From assembly GCF_014117445.1 (NCBI RefSeq), contig NZ_CP059851.1, positions 2,046,001 through 2,110,000 of the forward strand: a DNA stretch of 64,000 bases, read 5' to 3'. The notes below the pieces were generated by a model that was not told the DNA's origin, searched no databases, and was given only the letters and a program-made list of their open reading frames with translations. Each line of letters begins with the position of its first letter. The first letter of the stretch is position 1. Made by a program: the position numbers and the translations under genes. The stretch is from Sandaracinobacteroides saxicola (lineage in GTDB: Bacteria; Pseudomonadota; Alphaproteobacteria; Sphingomonadales; Sphingomonadaceae). Positions 32,105-45,366 of the stretch are shown in pieces.

Positions 32105-32572
32105 CTACAATCCCTCCGCTGCCCCTCGCGCCCCCGCCGGTCCGCACTGCAACAGCACCGTCCGCTCCAGCCCGGCATAGCGATGGACCAGCGCCGCCCG
32201 ATAGGTGTCGTCCGCCATCATCGCCAGGAAATGCCGCCGGCTCGGATAGCGCACCAGCAACAACCTGTCCCAGTCACTCTCCGCCGCCCCCGCCACGCCG
32301 ATCACGCACTGCTCCACCGGCCCCTCATAGAGCACCTCGGCCTGGCTGGTCGCCCCCACCGTCACCGTAAAGGCATGCTGGTATCGCGCATAGGCCTCGG
32401 CCCCCGTCCCGCCGGCGTCCGGATGCCCCGCCGGATAGCGCGCCTCCGCCCGGAACTTCAGGAAATTGGCCATCACGACCGGCCCCTCCCGGCCCTGATC
32501 GCGCAGCGCCCGCACCTGGTCGCGCGTCGGATCGATCGTCGCATCATGATTGCCCAGCTCAGGAACCGCCAT
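32105..32572 (-). CDS. DUF1330-like protein
   Basis: This protein of about 155 residues has the small ferredoxin-like fold suggested by GPVVMANFLKFRAEARYP, YARYQHAFTVTVGATSQAEV and WDRLLLVRYPSRRHFLAMMAD, the pattern of DUF1330 and related dimeric alpha-beta barrel proteins. No enzymatic role is established for these. Two ATGs (32575 and 32572) could start it; both overlap the end of the DUF6285-like gene, which suggests one transcript with it and the phosphotransferase gene. Confidence 0.65.
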   Translation of the reverse strand: MAVPELGNHDATIDPTRDQVRALRDQGREGPVVMANFLKFRAEARYPAGHPDAGGTGAEAYARYQHAFTVTVGATSQAEVLYEGPVEQCVIGVAGAAESDWDRLLLVRYPSRRHFLAMMADDTYRAALVHRYAGLERTVLLQCGPAGARGAAEGL

Positions 32573-32912
32573 CATCCATCCTTTCCCGCAAGCGCCCCAG
32601 GGTCGAATAGCGCGGATTGTCCACCGCCAGCCGCGCCACCGCCGCGGCCGCCAGCGCCGCCAGCAGCGGCCCGTCCTCCGGGTCCAGCCGGCCCTCCCGC
32701 AGCCCCGCGCACACCCCCGCCACGCCGCCGAAGGGCGCCAGCGCGGCCGCCTCTGCCGCCTCCGGCCGCGCCGCCAGCTCCCGCATCACGATCGCCAGCA
32801 CATTGCCCGCCACCTTGGCGTGAAAGGCCTGCCGCGCCGGCAACCGCCCCTCCACCTCGCCCAGGAACCCCCTCACCGCCTCCAGCAGGCTTGCCGCATC
32901 CGGATGCCCCAT
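32559..32912 (-). CDS. DUF6285-like small protein next to a phosphotransferase
   Basis: This helical protein of about 117 residues starts MGHPDAASLLEAVRGFL and carries FHAKVAGNVLAIVMREL and RLAVDNPRYSTLGRLRERM. It matches the short proteins that accompany acyl-CoA-dehydrogenase-linked phosphotransferases (DUF6285). Their role is unknown. ATG at 32939 is an alternative start, but it would add residues encoded by a 14-base tandem duplication. The gene overlaps or abuts both neighbours, so cotranscription is likely. Confidence 0.6.
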   Translation of the reverse strand: MGHPDAASLLEAVRGFLGEVEGRLPARQAFHAKVAGNVLAIVMRELAARPEAAEAAALAPFGGVAGVCAGLREGRLDPEDGPLLAALAAAAVARLAVDNPRYSTLGRLRERMDDGGS

Positions 32913-32938
32913 CACAAATCGCCCATCACAAATCACCA
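32911..32938. repeat. 14-base tandem duplication at the end of the phosphotransferase gene
   Basis: On the minus strand GATTTGTGATGGG occurs twice in direct succession. The first unit carries the TTG-TGA end of the phosphotransferase gene and the second an ATG that can start the DUF6285-like gene. This looks like a slippage duplication that made a second stop-start junction. Confidence 0.6.
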
Positions 32939-33909
32939 TGCCGCACCAGGTGCAGCAGGTCCGCCGACACCTCGCTCACCCGCCGGCCGATCGCCGCCCG
33001 CTCCACACTCCGCACCCGGCCGCTGACATGGTCATGCGCCAGCTGCAAACAGCTCAGCCCCCACTTCAGGTTGCCGAACACTTCCCACAGATGCAGCGTC
33101 TCCGGCGCGATCTGATCCCCGCCCGCCGCGGCATAGGCCGCCAGCAGTTCCTCCCGCGTCCCGAACCCGCCCACCGGCCTGTCCCACACCCCGAACCGCC
33201 AGGCATTCACGCACATCCAGCCCAAATCCTCCGCCGGCTCGGACAGGTGTGTCAGCTCCCAGTCCAGCACCGCCGCCAGGCCCGCCTGATCGATCAGCAA
33301 ATTGCCGCTGCGGAAATCGCCATGCACCAGGCAGCGCGCCGGCGCCGTCGGCATCCGCGGCTTCAACCAGGCGAACGCCAGGTCGAACGCCGGCACGTCC
33401 ACCCCCAGCAGGCGATACAGCGCGAAACTCCGCTCCAGCTGTTCGGCGCCACTGCCGCCCGCCAGCGCCAACCCCTCCCAATGCTCCAGCGGCGCCCGGT
33501 GCAGCCGCGCCAGCGCCGCCGCGCACTGCCCCGTCAACGCCGCCCTTGCCTGTGCATATTCCGCCCGCTTCAGCCAGCGCGGCGCCAGCGCCTCACCCTC
33601 GACAAACCCCGTCACCGCGCCGTCGCCCAGCCCATCTTCTGCCACGAGCACCGCCAGCAGCGGGGCCACCGGCAACCCCAACGCTCCCGCACGCGCCGCC
33701 ACCGCCACCATCGTCGCCCGACCGAGGCCACCCGGCGAGACCGTCCCCGCCGCCGCCGTCTGCAGGATCAGCGGCGCCCCCTCGGTCTCCAGCCGATAGG
33801 TCGCGCTCGACGCCCCGCCCGACAGCGGCACCACCGCGGTCACCCGTGCCGCCACGCCGGCCCGAACCAGCGCCGCATTCACCGCCGCCGGTTCCGGCAC
33901 CCCGCTCAT
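32926..33909 (-). CDS. Phosphotransferase of the aminoglycoside kinase-like (APH/ACAD10) family
   Basis: This 327-residue protein has the APH fold: a nucleotide loop PLSGGASSATYRLE, the catalytic CLVHGDFRSGNLLIDQ (HxDxxxxN) and the metal-binding LDWELTHLSEPAEDLGWM. Relatives with this DWELTH motif phosphorylate hydroxyacyl-CoA or act beside acyl-CoA dehydrogenases rather than on antibiotics. The acyl-CoA dehydrogenase partner is not in this window. The gene overlaps the acetyltransferase gene upstream by 4 bases (ATGA). Confidence 0.85.
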   Translation of the reverse strand: MSGVPEPAAVNAALVRAGVAARVTAVVPLSGGASSATYRLETEGAPLILQTAAAGTVSPGGLGRATMVAVAARAGALGLPVAPLLAVLVAEDGLGDGAVTGFVEGEALAPRWLKRAEYAQARAALTGQCAAALARLHRAPLEHWEGLALAGGSGAEQLERSFALYRLLGVDVPAFDLAFAWLKPRMPTAPARCLVHGDFRSGNLLIDQAGLAAVLDWELTHLSEPAEDLGWMCVNAWRFGVWDRPVGGFGTREELLAAYAAAGGDQIAPETLHLWEVFGNLKWGLSCLQLAHDHVSGRVRSVERAAIGRRVSEVSADLLHLVRHGDL

Positions 33910-34457
33910 TCGCCCGCCAGCCGCGCGAAACTCAGTTCGTCGATCCAGTCGCCATTCACCCGCCAGGCGGCGCGATGATGGCCCTCCTGCCGGAACCGCA
34001 GCCGGCTCAGCAGGCGATGCGCCGCGCGGTTCCGGATGTCGCAGAATGCCACCAGCCGGTGCAGCCCATGCTCCCCCAGCAGATGGTCCGCCATCCGCCC
34101 GATGCCCTCCGCCGCCAGCCCCTGCCCCTGCGCATCGGTATGCAGCGTGAAGCCGATCTCCGCCTGCTCCACCGACGGGTTGCCGAAATTCACCCCGATG
34201 TCCCCCACCAGCGCACCATCCGCCTTCGACAGCATCACGAACTGCTGCCAGCCGCTCTCGCCACCGATCGCCACCTTGCGCATGTCCACCACCATGGCGC
34301 GAAACCCGGCAATGCTGCGTCCCTGCGGCTGGAACGGCGCCGTCTGCCGCACCGCGTGGATGGCGGCCGCGTCACCGGGCAGCGCCGGCCGGATCAGCAG
34401 GCGCTCGGTGGTGCAGGTCCAGGCATCCAGTTCCAGCACCCGCAGCGCCGTGCGCAT
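33906..34457 (-). CDS. GNAT-family N-acetyltransferase (RimJ/RimL-like)
   Basis: This product of about 183 residues has TERLLIRPALPGDAAAIHAV at the start and the acetyl-CoA binding region FTLHTDAQGQGLAAEGIGRM, followed by FCDIRNRAAHRLLSRLRF, as in enzymes that acetylate ribosomal-protein or small-molecule amines. The substrate is not evident. An ATG at 34472 gives five more residues. Overlap with the phosphotransferase gene indicates a shared transcript. It is divergent from pnuC. Confidence 0.8.
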   Translation of the reverse strand: MRTALRVLELDAWTCTTERLLIRPALPGDAAAIHAVRQTAPFQPQGRSIAGFRAMVVDMRKVAIGGESGWQQFVMLSKADGALVGDIGVNFGNPSVEQAEIGFTLHTDAQGQGLAAEGIGRMADHLLGEHGLHRLVAFCDIRNRAAHRLLSRLRFRQEGHHRAAWRVNGDWIDELSFARLAGE

Positions 34458-34536
34458 CTTCCCTCTCCCCAAAGCCTTGTCCCCCGGCCTATAGCGTCAG
34501 CGTGCCCCGCAAAACCATCGCAAACGACAGCAACGC

Positions 34537-35088
34537 ATGACCGGCCTCGAACTCGCCGCCAGCGCCGCCGCGCTGGTCAACGCGCTGCTCGTTACCCGCC
34601 GCTCGCTGTGGAACTGGCCGGTCGGCGTGCTCGCCGTCAGCCTGTTCTTCTTCCTCTTCCTCGATGCCCGCCTCTACGCCGCGATGGCGCTGCAACTCGT
34701 CTTCCTGGCGCTCAACCTCTACGGCTGGTGGGCTTGGGCACGGGCGAAGGGAGACGCCCCGGACCTGCCGCTGGCCCGCATGACCGCCGGCGCGAAGGCG
34801 CTGACCGCCGCCGCGGTTGCCGCGCTCGCCGCCGCGATCGGCCTGCTGCTCGCCGGTACCACCGATGCCAACGCCCCCTTCTGGGACGCCGGCAACACGG
34901 CGCTGGCCCTCGCCGCGCAATATTGGCAGGCGCAGCGCGCGGTCGAGACCTGGCCGCTCTGGCTCGCCGTCAATATCGGCTCGACCGCGCTCTACGCCAC
35001 CCAGTGCCTCTGGCTCACAGCCGCCACCTATGCAGTCCTCGGAGGCATCGCGATCTGGGGCTGGCGCGACTGGAGCGCGCGGGCATGA
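34537..35088 (+). CDS. pnuC: Nicotinamide riboside transporter PnuC
   Basis: PnuC lets nicotinamide riboside into the cell by facilitated diffusion, trapped afterwards by phosphorylation. The 183-residue product has about seven hydrophobic segments and family landmarks: LVTRRSLWNWPVGVLAV, NLYGWWAWARA and WPLWLAVNIGSTALYATQ. The stop overlaps the start of the NadR-like kinase gene by ATGA, which fits the transporter-kinase partnership: uptake and phosphorylation in one operon. Confidence 0.93.
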   Translation: MTGLELAASAAALVNALLVTRRSLWNWPVGVLAVSLFFFLFLDARLYAAMALQLVFLALNLYGWWAWARAKGDAPDLPLARMTAGAKALTAAAVAALAAAIGLLLAGTTDANAPFWDAGNTALALAAQYWQAQRAVETWPLWLAVNIGSTALYATQCLWLTAATYAVLGGIAIWGWRDWSARA

Positions 35089-35597
35089 CGCTGCGCATTG
35101 TGCTGTCGGGCGTCGAAAGCGTCGGCAAGTCCACCCTCGCCGCCGACCTCGCCGCGCATTTCAATGCCGCGCTCGTCCCCGAATATGGCCGCACCTACTG
35201 CGAAGGACTGGATCGCCCGCTCACGCCGGCTGACCTCACCGCCATCGCCGAAGGCCATGCCAGGGGTGCCCACCGGGCCATGCAGCAGGCGCCCGCCTGC
35301 CTCATCGAGGATACCGACATCCTGATGACCGCCGCCTGGGCGCGCATGCTGTTCGGCGCGCCCCAGCCCGACCTCGCCGCCTGGCCATCGCACGCCCACC
35401 TGCACCTGCTGCTGCTGCCCGACGTGCCCTTCGTGTCCGACCCCGTGCGGGTCTTCGGCGATCCCGGCCAGCGCCTTGCCTTCCACCGCCATGTGGTGGC
35501 GGAGTTCATTGAGCGCCGCACGTCCTTGGTCCCCGTCGGCGGCGGCTGGGATGCCCGCCGCGCCCGCGCCATCGCCGCCATCGAAAGCTGCCTGTGA
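35085..35597 (+). CDS. NadR-like ribosylnicotinamide kinase (AAA-type ATPase)
   Basis: This 170-residue protein has a P-loop LSGVESVGKSTLAADLA at the start and VPEYGRTYCEG, EDTDILMTAAWARMLFG and HLHLLLLPDVPF, the layout of the kinase domain of NadR. It would phosphorylate imported nicotinamide riboside to NMN. The adenylyltransferase and helix-turn-helix domains of full-length NadR are missing. The gene overlaps pnuC by 4 bases and prmA by 4 bases (GTGA). Confidence 0.87.
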   Translation: MTLRIVLSGVESVGKSTLAADLAAHFNAALVPEYGRTYCEGLDRPLTPADLTAIAEGHARGAHRAMQQAPACLIEDTDILMTAAWARMLFGAPQPDLAAWPSHAHLHLLLLPDVPFVSDPVRVFGDPGQRLAFHRHVVAEFIERRTSLVPVGGGWDARRARAIAAIESCL

Positions 35598-36544
35598 GCC
35601 TCATTCAGATCACCCTCCCCTGCACCCGCGCCGAGGCCGTCGCCGCGCAGGCACTCGATGATCCCTTCCCCTGGCTGGAGGATCCGCCCGCGCTGGTCGC
35701 CGCCGAAACGCCCGACGGCTGGGCACTGATGCTCTGGCTCGATGCCCCACCCGACGCGCGGCTTCTCGCCGCCATCCGTGCCTTCGCGCCGTCCGCCGCC
35801 AGCGCAGCTTCGATCAGCGAGATCGACGAGCAGGACTGGCTCACCCTCAGCCAGGCCGGCCTCGAACCGGTCAACGCCGGCCGCTTCCACATCCACACAT
35901 CCGATCACCCCGGGCAGGCGCGGCCCGGGCAGATATCCTTCCGCATCGATGCCGGCCTCGCCTTCGGCACCGCGCACCACCCCACCACCGCCGGCTGCCT
36001 CGCCGCCATCGACCGGCTGGCACGCCGCCGGCGCTTCAGCAATGTCCTCGATCTCGGCACCGGCAGCGGGCTGCTCGCCTTCGCCGCCGCGCGGGTCTGG
36101 CGCCGCGCCCGCGTCACCGGCAGCGACATCGACGCCACCGCGGTCCGCGTCGCCCAGGACAACGCGCGCCTCAACGGCCTGCGCCCGGGTCGCGGCCCTG
36201 GCAGTGTCCACCTGCTGGCGGCCCCCGGCCTCGAGCATCACGACCTCGCCGCGCGCGCGCCTTATGATCTGCTGATCGCCAACATCCTGGCGGGGCCGCT
36301 GCTGGCGCTGGCGCCGGGCCTGTGCGGCGCGCTGGCGCCCGGCGGCATCCTGATGCTCGCCGGCCTGATCAATCCGCAGGCCCGGAAACTCGTCGCCGCC
36401 TACCGCGCCCGCGGTTTGCGGCTGTTGCGCCCCGTGGGGGGCGCCGAATGGCCGGTGCTGCTGTTCACAGCACCAGCAGGCAACCGCCTCAGCCGCGCCG
36501 CGCGTGGAACAGCGGGAGCTCGGCCGACGGCAAGCGAATGGTAG
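35594..36544 (+). CDS. prmA: Ribosomal protein L11 methyltransferase PrmA
   Basis: PrmA methylates ribosomal protein L11. The 316-residue product starts at GTG, has an N-terminal substrate domain (about 1-100), then the SAM-dependent domain with FGTAHHPTTAGCLAA, VLDLGTGSGLLAFAAARVW and the PrmA-typical LLIANILAGPL. The last 20 or so residues (AGNRLSRAARGTAG onward) run past the usual end and overlap the 50-codon gene on the other strand. The GTG overlaps the NadR-like gene stop. Confidence 0.92.
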   Translation: MSLIQITLPCTRAEAVAAQALDDPFPWLEDPPALVAAETPDGWALMLWLDAPPDARLLAAIRAFAPSAASAASISEIDEQDWLTLSQAGLEPVNAGRFHIHTSDHPGQARPGQISFRIDAGLAFGTAHHPTTAGCLAAIDRLARRRRFSNVLDLGTGSGLLAFAAARVWRRARVTGSDIDATAVRVAQDNARLNGLRPGRGPGSVHLLAAPGLEHHDLAARAPYDLLIANILAGPLLALAPGLCGALAPGGILMLAGLINPQARKLVAAYRARGLRLLRPVGGAEWPVLLFTAPAGNRLSRAARGTAGARPTASEW

Positions 36545-36641
36545 TCCGCGTCTGCAGCAATGCTTTCGCCTGACTGTCGAGCACGGGGCCACGGTCATTC
36601 GCAACCTTCGCCACAAAGGCCGGGGTCTTCAGTTCGGTCAT
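36489..36641 (-). CDS. Unrecognised 50-residue protein gene with a strong ribosome site
   Basis: The ATG at 36641 follows AAGGAG by 7 bases, one of the best ribosome sites in the window. The frame encodes MTELKTPAFVAKVANDRGPV, then LDSQAKALLQTRTTIRLPSA and ELPLFHARRG, and ends in TGA at 36489. It is a basic peptide without signal sequence, membrane segment or cysteine. The gene lies 113 bases downstream of ligA on the same strand and overlaps the 3' end of prmA by 56 bases. A TATGAT hexamer upstream might be a -10. I know no family for it. Confidence 0.55.
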   Translation of the reverse strand: MTELKTPAFVAKVANDRGPVLDSQAKALLQTRTTIRLPSAELPLFHARRG

Positions 36642-36754
36642 CGTTTTTCTCCTTTTATGATGATTTCCGATGACCTTGATTTAACCTCCCGTTCAGCTTT
36701 TGTGCACTGCATCATAAGCGGCAACAGCCATGCGCTCAGTGCATGGACAACGGA

Positions 36755-41004
<4,250 letters not shown>

Positions 41005-41057
41005 CCGCCAGCCGACCCGGCTGCCTTCTGTCCGCCATTTTCACAGTCAGCGCAACA

Positions 41058-42488
41058 ATGTCCGCATCCAGTCCCGCCGCCCCGGTCGTCACCCGCTTCG
41101 CCCCCTCGCCCACCGGCTTCCTGCACATCGGCGGCGCGCGCACGGCGCTGTTCAACTGGCTCTACGCCCGCCACCATGGCGGCCGCTACCTGCTGCGGAT
41201 CGAGGATACCGACCGCGCCCGCTCCACCGAACCCGCCATCGCCGCCATCCTCGACGGCCTCGACTGGCTCGGCCTGACACCCGACGAACCGCCCAGCTTC
41301 CAGTTCGAACGCGCGCCCCGCCACGCCGAGGTCGCCCGCGGCCTGCTCGACTCCGGCCATGCCTACCGCTGCTACGCGACGCCCGAGGAGCTGGAGGCGA
41401 TGCGCGCCGAGCAGAAGGCCAGGGGCCTGCCGCAACGCTATGACGGCCGCTGGCGGGACCGCGCGCCTGGCCCGGAACAGCATAACCAGCCCTTCGTCAT
41501 CCGCCTCAAATCCCCGACCGTTGGCAGCACCACCGTTGCAGACCGGGTGCAGGGCGACGTCACCGTCAGCAACAGCGAGCTCGACGATTTCGTCCTGCTC
41601 CGCTCGGACGGCACGCCCACCTACATGCTCGCCGTCGTGGTGGACGATCACGACAGCGGCGTCACCCATGTCATCCGCGGCGACGACCACCTCAACAACG
41701 CCTTCCGACAGCTCGCGCTGATCCGGGCGCTCGGCTGGCCCGAACCCGTCTATGCCCATGTGCCGATGATCCATGGCGCGGACGGCGGCAAACTCTCCAA
41801 GCGCCACGGCGCGCTGGGCGTGGAGGCCTACCGCGACGAGATGGGCATCCTTCCCGAAGCGCTGGAAAACTATCTCCTGCGCCTCGGCTGGGGCCATGGC
41901 GACATCGATCTCATCGACCGCGCCGGCGCCATCGCCCTGTTCGATCTCGATGGCGTCGGCCGCTCGCCCTCGAAATTCGACCTCAAAAAGCTGGAAAGCG
42001 TCAACGCCCATTATCTGAAGATTGCCGACAACGCCCGGCTGACGGCGCTGGTCACGCCCCGACTCGCCGCGCTCGCCGGCACGGACATCACCGCCCAACA
42101 ACAGTCGATGTTGCAGGGCAGCATGGAAGAGCTGAAACAAAGATCCAAGGATCTCAATGTTCTGGCAGCATCCGCGCTCTATCTCGTTCGCACCCGCCCA
42201 CTGCCTCTCGACGCAGCTGCACAAAAGCTGTTAGACCCGGCGGGACGGTCGATGCTGGCCGCCACGCGCGAGCGGTTGCAGGCGCTGCCGGACTGGACCC
42301 GGGAAGCGCTGGAGGCAGCGGCGACCGCACTGGCGACCGAACAGGGCATTGGGCTGGGGAAGGTGGCGGGCCCGCTCAGGGCCGCGCTCACCGGAACCAC
42401 CGCTTCGCCCAGCGTGTTCGGCATCCTCGCGGTGCTGGGCCGCGGGGAAAGCATCGCCAGGATCGACGACGCACTGGCGCCCGCCTGA
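41058..42488 (+). CDS. gltX: Glutamyl-tRNA synthetase
   Basis: GltX charges tRNA-Glu and often tRNA-Gln in alphaproteobacteria. The 476-residue class I enzyme has RFAPSPTGFLHIGGARTALF with the HIGH-like HIGG, and KLSKRHGALGVEAYR as the KMSKS loop. The tRNA-binding C-terminal cage helices follow. It is 27 bases upstream of gltA in the same direction, and the two are probably one transcript. Length and motifs are normal. Confidence 0.96.
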   Translation: MSASSPAAPVVTRFAPSPTGFLHIGGARTALFNWLYARHHGGRYLLRIEDTDRARSTEPAIAAILDGLDWLGLTPDEPPSFQFERAPRHAEVARGLLDSGHAYRCYATPEELEAMRAEQKARGLPQRYDGRWRDRAPGPEQHNQPFVIRLKSPTVGSTTVADRVQGDVTVSNSELDDFVLLRSDGTPTYMLAVVVDDHDSGVTHVIRGDDHLNNAFRQLALIRALGWPEPVYAHVPMIHGADGGKLSKRHGALGVEAYRDEMGILPEALENYLLRLGWGHGDIDLIDRAGAIALFDLDGVGRSPSKFDLKKLESVNAHYLKIADNARLTALVTPRLAALAGTDITAQQQSMLQGSMEELKQRSKDLNVLAASALYLVRTRPLPLDAAAQKLLDPAGRSMLAATRERLQALPDWTREALEAAATALATEQGIGLGKVAGPLRAALTGTTASPSVFGILAVLGRGESIARIDDALAPA

Positions 42489-42515
42489 GACGCCACAAGA
42501 AACAGGGACGACGCA

Positions 42516-43799
42516 ATGAGCAGCACGGCGACACTTTCCATCGGCGACAAGAATTTCGACTATGCCGTGCGCTCCGGCAGCGTCGGTCCCGACGTCATCG
42601 ACATCCGCAAGCTCTACGCCCAGACCGGCGCCTTCACCTTCGATCCCGGCTTCACCAGCACCGCCGCCTGCGAATCGGCACTGACCTACATCGACGGTGA
42701 CGAAGGCGTCCTGCTCCACCGTGGCTATTCGATCGAGGAACTGTCCGAGCAGTCGAGCTTCATGGAAGTCGCCTATCTGCTGACCGAAGGCGAACTGCCC
42801 AGCCGGGAACAGCTGGAAAAATTCACCTACACCATCACCCGCCACACGATGGTGCACGAACAGCTCGCGCAATTCTTCCGCGGCTTCCGTCGCGATGCCC
42901 ACCCGATGGCGATCATGTGCGGCGTCGTCGGCGCGCTCAGCGCCTTTTACCATGATTCGACCGACATCAACGATCCCAAGCAACGCGAGATCGCCAGCCA
43001 CCGGCTGATCGCGAAAATGCCCACCATCGCCGCCATGGCCTATAAATATTCGGTCGGCCAACCGTTCATGTATCCGGACAACAGCCTGTCCTACACCGGC
43101 AATTTCCTGCGCATGACCTTTGGCGTGCCGGCGGAACCCTATGTCGTCAACCCGGTGGTGGAGCGCGCGCTCGACCGCATCTTCATCCTGCACGCCGATC
43201 ACGAGCAGAACGCGTCGACCTCCACCGTCCGCCTCGCCGGCTCCTCGGGCGCCAACCCCTTCGCCTGCATCGCCGCCGGCATCGCCTGCCTGTGGGGCCC
43301 GGCGCACGGCGGCGCCAACGAGGCCGCGCTCAACATGCTGCGCGAAATCGGCACGCCCGACCGCATCGCCCATTATATCGAGCGCGCCAAGGACAAGAAC
43401 GACCCCTTCCGCCTGATGGGCTTCGGCCACCGCGTCTACAAGAACTACGACCCGCGTGCGACCGTCATGCAAAAGACCGTCCGCGAAGTCCTCACCGCAC
43501 TCAACGTCAACGACCCGATCTTCGAGGTGGCGCTGCAGCTGGAGGAAATGGCGCTGAGCGACAGCTATTTCATCGAGAAGAAGCTGTTCCCAAACGTCGA
43601 TTTCTATTCAGGGATCATCCTGTCCGCCATCGGTTTCCCCACCAGCATGTTCACCGCGCTGTTCGCGCTCGCCCGCACCGTCGGCTGGATCGCGCAGTGG
43701 ATCGAGATGATCAGCGACCCCGAACAGAAGATCGGCCGCCCCCGCCAGCTCTACACCGGCCCCGCCATGCGCCCCTACGTGCCGCTCAGCGCGCGATAG
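42516..43799 (+). CDS. gltA: Citrate synthase GltA (hexameric type II)
   Basis: GltA condenses oxaloacetate and acetyl-CoA at the entry to the TCA cycle. The 427-residue product has the N-terminal beta-rich segment of Gram-negative type II enzymes and the catalytic stretches [35 protein letters not shown] and [19 protein letters not shown], which hold the histidines and the aspartate region. AGGGAC lies before the ATG. Its 3' end is one base from the convergent Wzi-like gene. Confidence 0.97.
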   Translation: MSSTATLSIGDKNFDYAVRSGSVGPDVIDIRKLYAQTGAFTFDPGFTSTAACESALTYIDGDEGVLLHRGYSIEELSEQSSFMEVAYLLTEGELPSREQLEKFTYTITRHTMVHEQLAQFFRGFRRDAHPMAIMCGVVGALSAFYHDSTDINDPKQREIASHRLIAKMPTIAAMAYKYSVGQPFMYPDNSLSYTGNFLRMTFGVPAEPYVVNPVVERALDRIFILHADHEQNASTSTVRLAGSSGANPFACIAAGIACLWGPAHGGANEAALNMLREIGTPDRIAHYIERAKDKNDPFRLMGFGHRVYKNYDPRATVMQKTVREVLTALNVNDPIFEVALQLEEMALSDSYFIEKKLFPNVDFYSGIILSAIGFPTSMFTALFALARTVGWIAQWIEMISDPEQKIGRPRQLYTGPAMRPYVPLSAR

Positions 43800-43800
43800 C

Positions 43801-45366
43801 TCAAAACCGAACGCGCCAACCAGCCTCAACGGCGCCCTTTGGTGCACGCCGCCCCGGCGTGTTCGGCGAATCGCCCTGCCAGCGCCCCTCCAGCCGCAAG
43901 TCGCCAAGCGACGTCGGCCATTCCACGCCCGCCCCGAGCATCGCGAATTTCTCGTTGTTCGCCGACACGCGATTGATTGTCAGGCCGCGCACGGTGCCAT
44001 CGGGCGCCGTCGCCGGGAACGGCGGGTTGCCGACATTGTTGAAGTTGAGATGCACCGACCGCACCACGCCGAACCAGCGCCGATTGCTGGTGTCCGTCAC
44101 CGACAGGTTGAACGCAAGATTGCGACTATCGCCGTCTGTCCAGTAGCCAATCGGTCGCTTGTTATAGGCAAAACCATCGAAATACAGGCTGTTGTTGTAC
44201 AGTGAGCCCGGATAGACCGTCTCTCCGCCCGTGAGCTTCTCCAGCGGCGTGCCATTGAACAGGCTCGCCGCCTGGGTATCGGCATATTCCATGTTGAAGG
44301 ACCAGCTCGCGCCCCGCCGACCCAGCGGCCCGCTCAGTGTCATCCCGATCAACCGGCCATATTGCTCCAGGATGATATTGTCGAAATCCTCCGCCTCCGC
44401 CTCGGCATAAAGCTTCACCGCCAGCCGCGGGAAACGGTGCGTATAACTGATATCAAACCCTGCCAGCTGGTTCCCGGCTTGCTGCAAAAACGCCTGCGGA
44501 TCACCGGGCGTCGGGTTATCGGCATTGCCAATACCCACGAATGATTGAAAAATCTGCTTGAAGCCACAAGGCCGCCCCTTGCCGCACAGCATCTGCGCCC
44601 GGTTCAGCCCGATCTGCAACCCCTTGGCCGGCTCGAAACTCAACCGCGTGCCCACGGTGATGATATTGTTGTAATCGCGTCGCTTCTCATCCAGCACGCC
44701 GCCGAAAATCTCGAACCGCACCGGCCCCAGCCAGCGCAGCACCGGAAAATCGATCGGCTCCGGCATCAGCCGCGTGACCCCGAATTTCGGAAACGGCCGG
44801 GCGCTGTTGGAAAACAGCAGCGCGCCATCGCTGCCCGGCCCGAACCAGTGCGTGCTCCAGCCGGCGTGAAAGGCCCAGTTGCCCGCCAACACCACCAGCT
44901 GCGTGCCATCCGGCTTGAAGGCGCTGCCGTCCTGGTTGGTGCGTACGGCGCCCCCCACCGCCAGGCTCCATCCATCGCTGTTCAACTCGGCACGGCCGCT
45001 GACATCCGCGGTCGCCCGTGCGGTATCGGAAAAATCGCGCGCCAGCGCCTCGCGGTTGGTCCCCCGGATTGCGCCATCGAACGCGCGGTCCTGCTCGGCA
45101 TGGTCCGCCAGCCGGCTCAGCCGGTTCACCGCCGCCAGCAAATGGGGCGGCAATTCCCGGCCGTCGCGTGCCCGATCGATGCCGGCACCGATCTGCGCCC
45201 AGGGCAGCGGCCAGCTGTCGATTGGCCCGTCGATCAACCCCTCGGCCTTCAGCGCCTCGACATCCTGCCGCAATTGCCGGTCTCCCGGCGCCGCCAGCGG
45301 CCCTGCGGTCGCCACCGAACCCCACAGCAACAGGGCTCCCGCCAGGCCAACCCTCACAACGGCCAT
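43801..45366 (-). CDS. Wzi-like capsule-assembly outer-membrane protein
   Basis: This 521-residue exported protein has a signal peptide of about 21 residues (VGLAGALLLWGSVATAG), a short helical N-terminal part (DRQLRQDVEALKAEGLIDGP), then an 18-strand-like barrel. Its features match the Wzi fold: AGWSTHWFGPGSDGALLFSNSARPFP, LRWLGPVRFEIFGG, and the terminal aromatic residue VEAGWRVRF. Wzi proteins are outer-membrane lectins that hold capsule or exopolysaccharide at the surface. It overlaps the cytidylyltransferase gene by 13 bases and is the last gene of the inositol-phosphate operon, which suggests a surface role for that operon's product. Confidence 0.82.
   Translation of the reverse strand: MAVVRVGLAGALLLWGSVATAGPLAAPGDRQLRQDVEALKAEGLIDGPIDSWPLPWAQIGAGIDRARDGRELPPHLLAAVNRLSRLADHAEQDRAFDGAIRGTNREALARDFSDTARATADVSGRAELNSDGWSLAVGGAVRTNQDGSAFKPDGTQLVVLAGNWAFHAGWSTHWFGPGSDGALLFSNSARPFPKFGVTRLMPEPIDFPVLRWLGPVRFEIFGGVLDEKRRDYNNIITVGTRLSFEPAKGLQIGLNRAQMLCGKGRPCGFKQIFQSFVGIGNADNPTPGDPQAFLQQAGNQLAGFDISYTHRFPRLAVKLYAEAEAEDFDNIILEQYGRLIGMTLSGPLGRRGASWSFNMEYADTQAASLFNGTPLEKLTGGETVYPGSLYNNSLYFDGFAYNKRPIGYWTDGDSRNLAFNLSVTDTSNRRWFGVVRSVHLNFNNVGNPPFPATAPDGTVRGLTINRVSANNEKFAMLGAGVEWPTSLGDLRLEGRWQGDSPNTPGRRAPKGAVEAGWRVRF

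Noticed and set aside
33249-35597. A 782-residue frame that would fuse a Pro-rich region to the NadR-like kinase
   Set aside because: Only the last 171 codons belong to a real gene, starting at the ATG at 35085. The rest runs antisense to the phosphotransferase and acetyltransferase genes.
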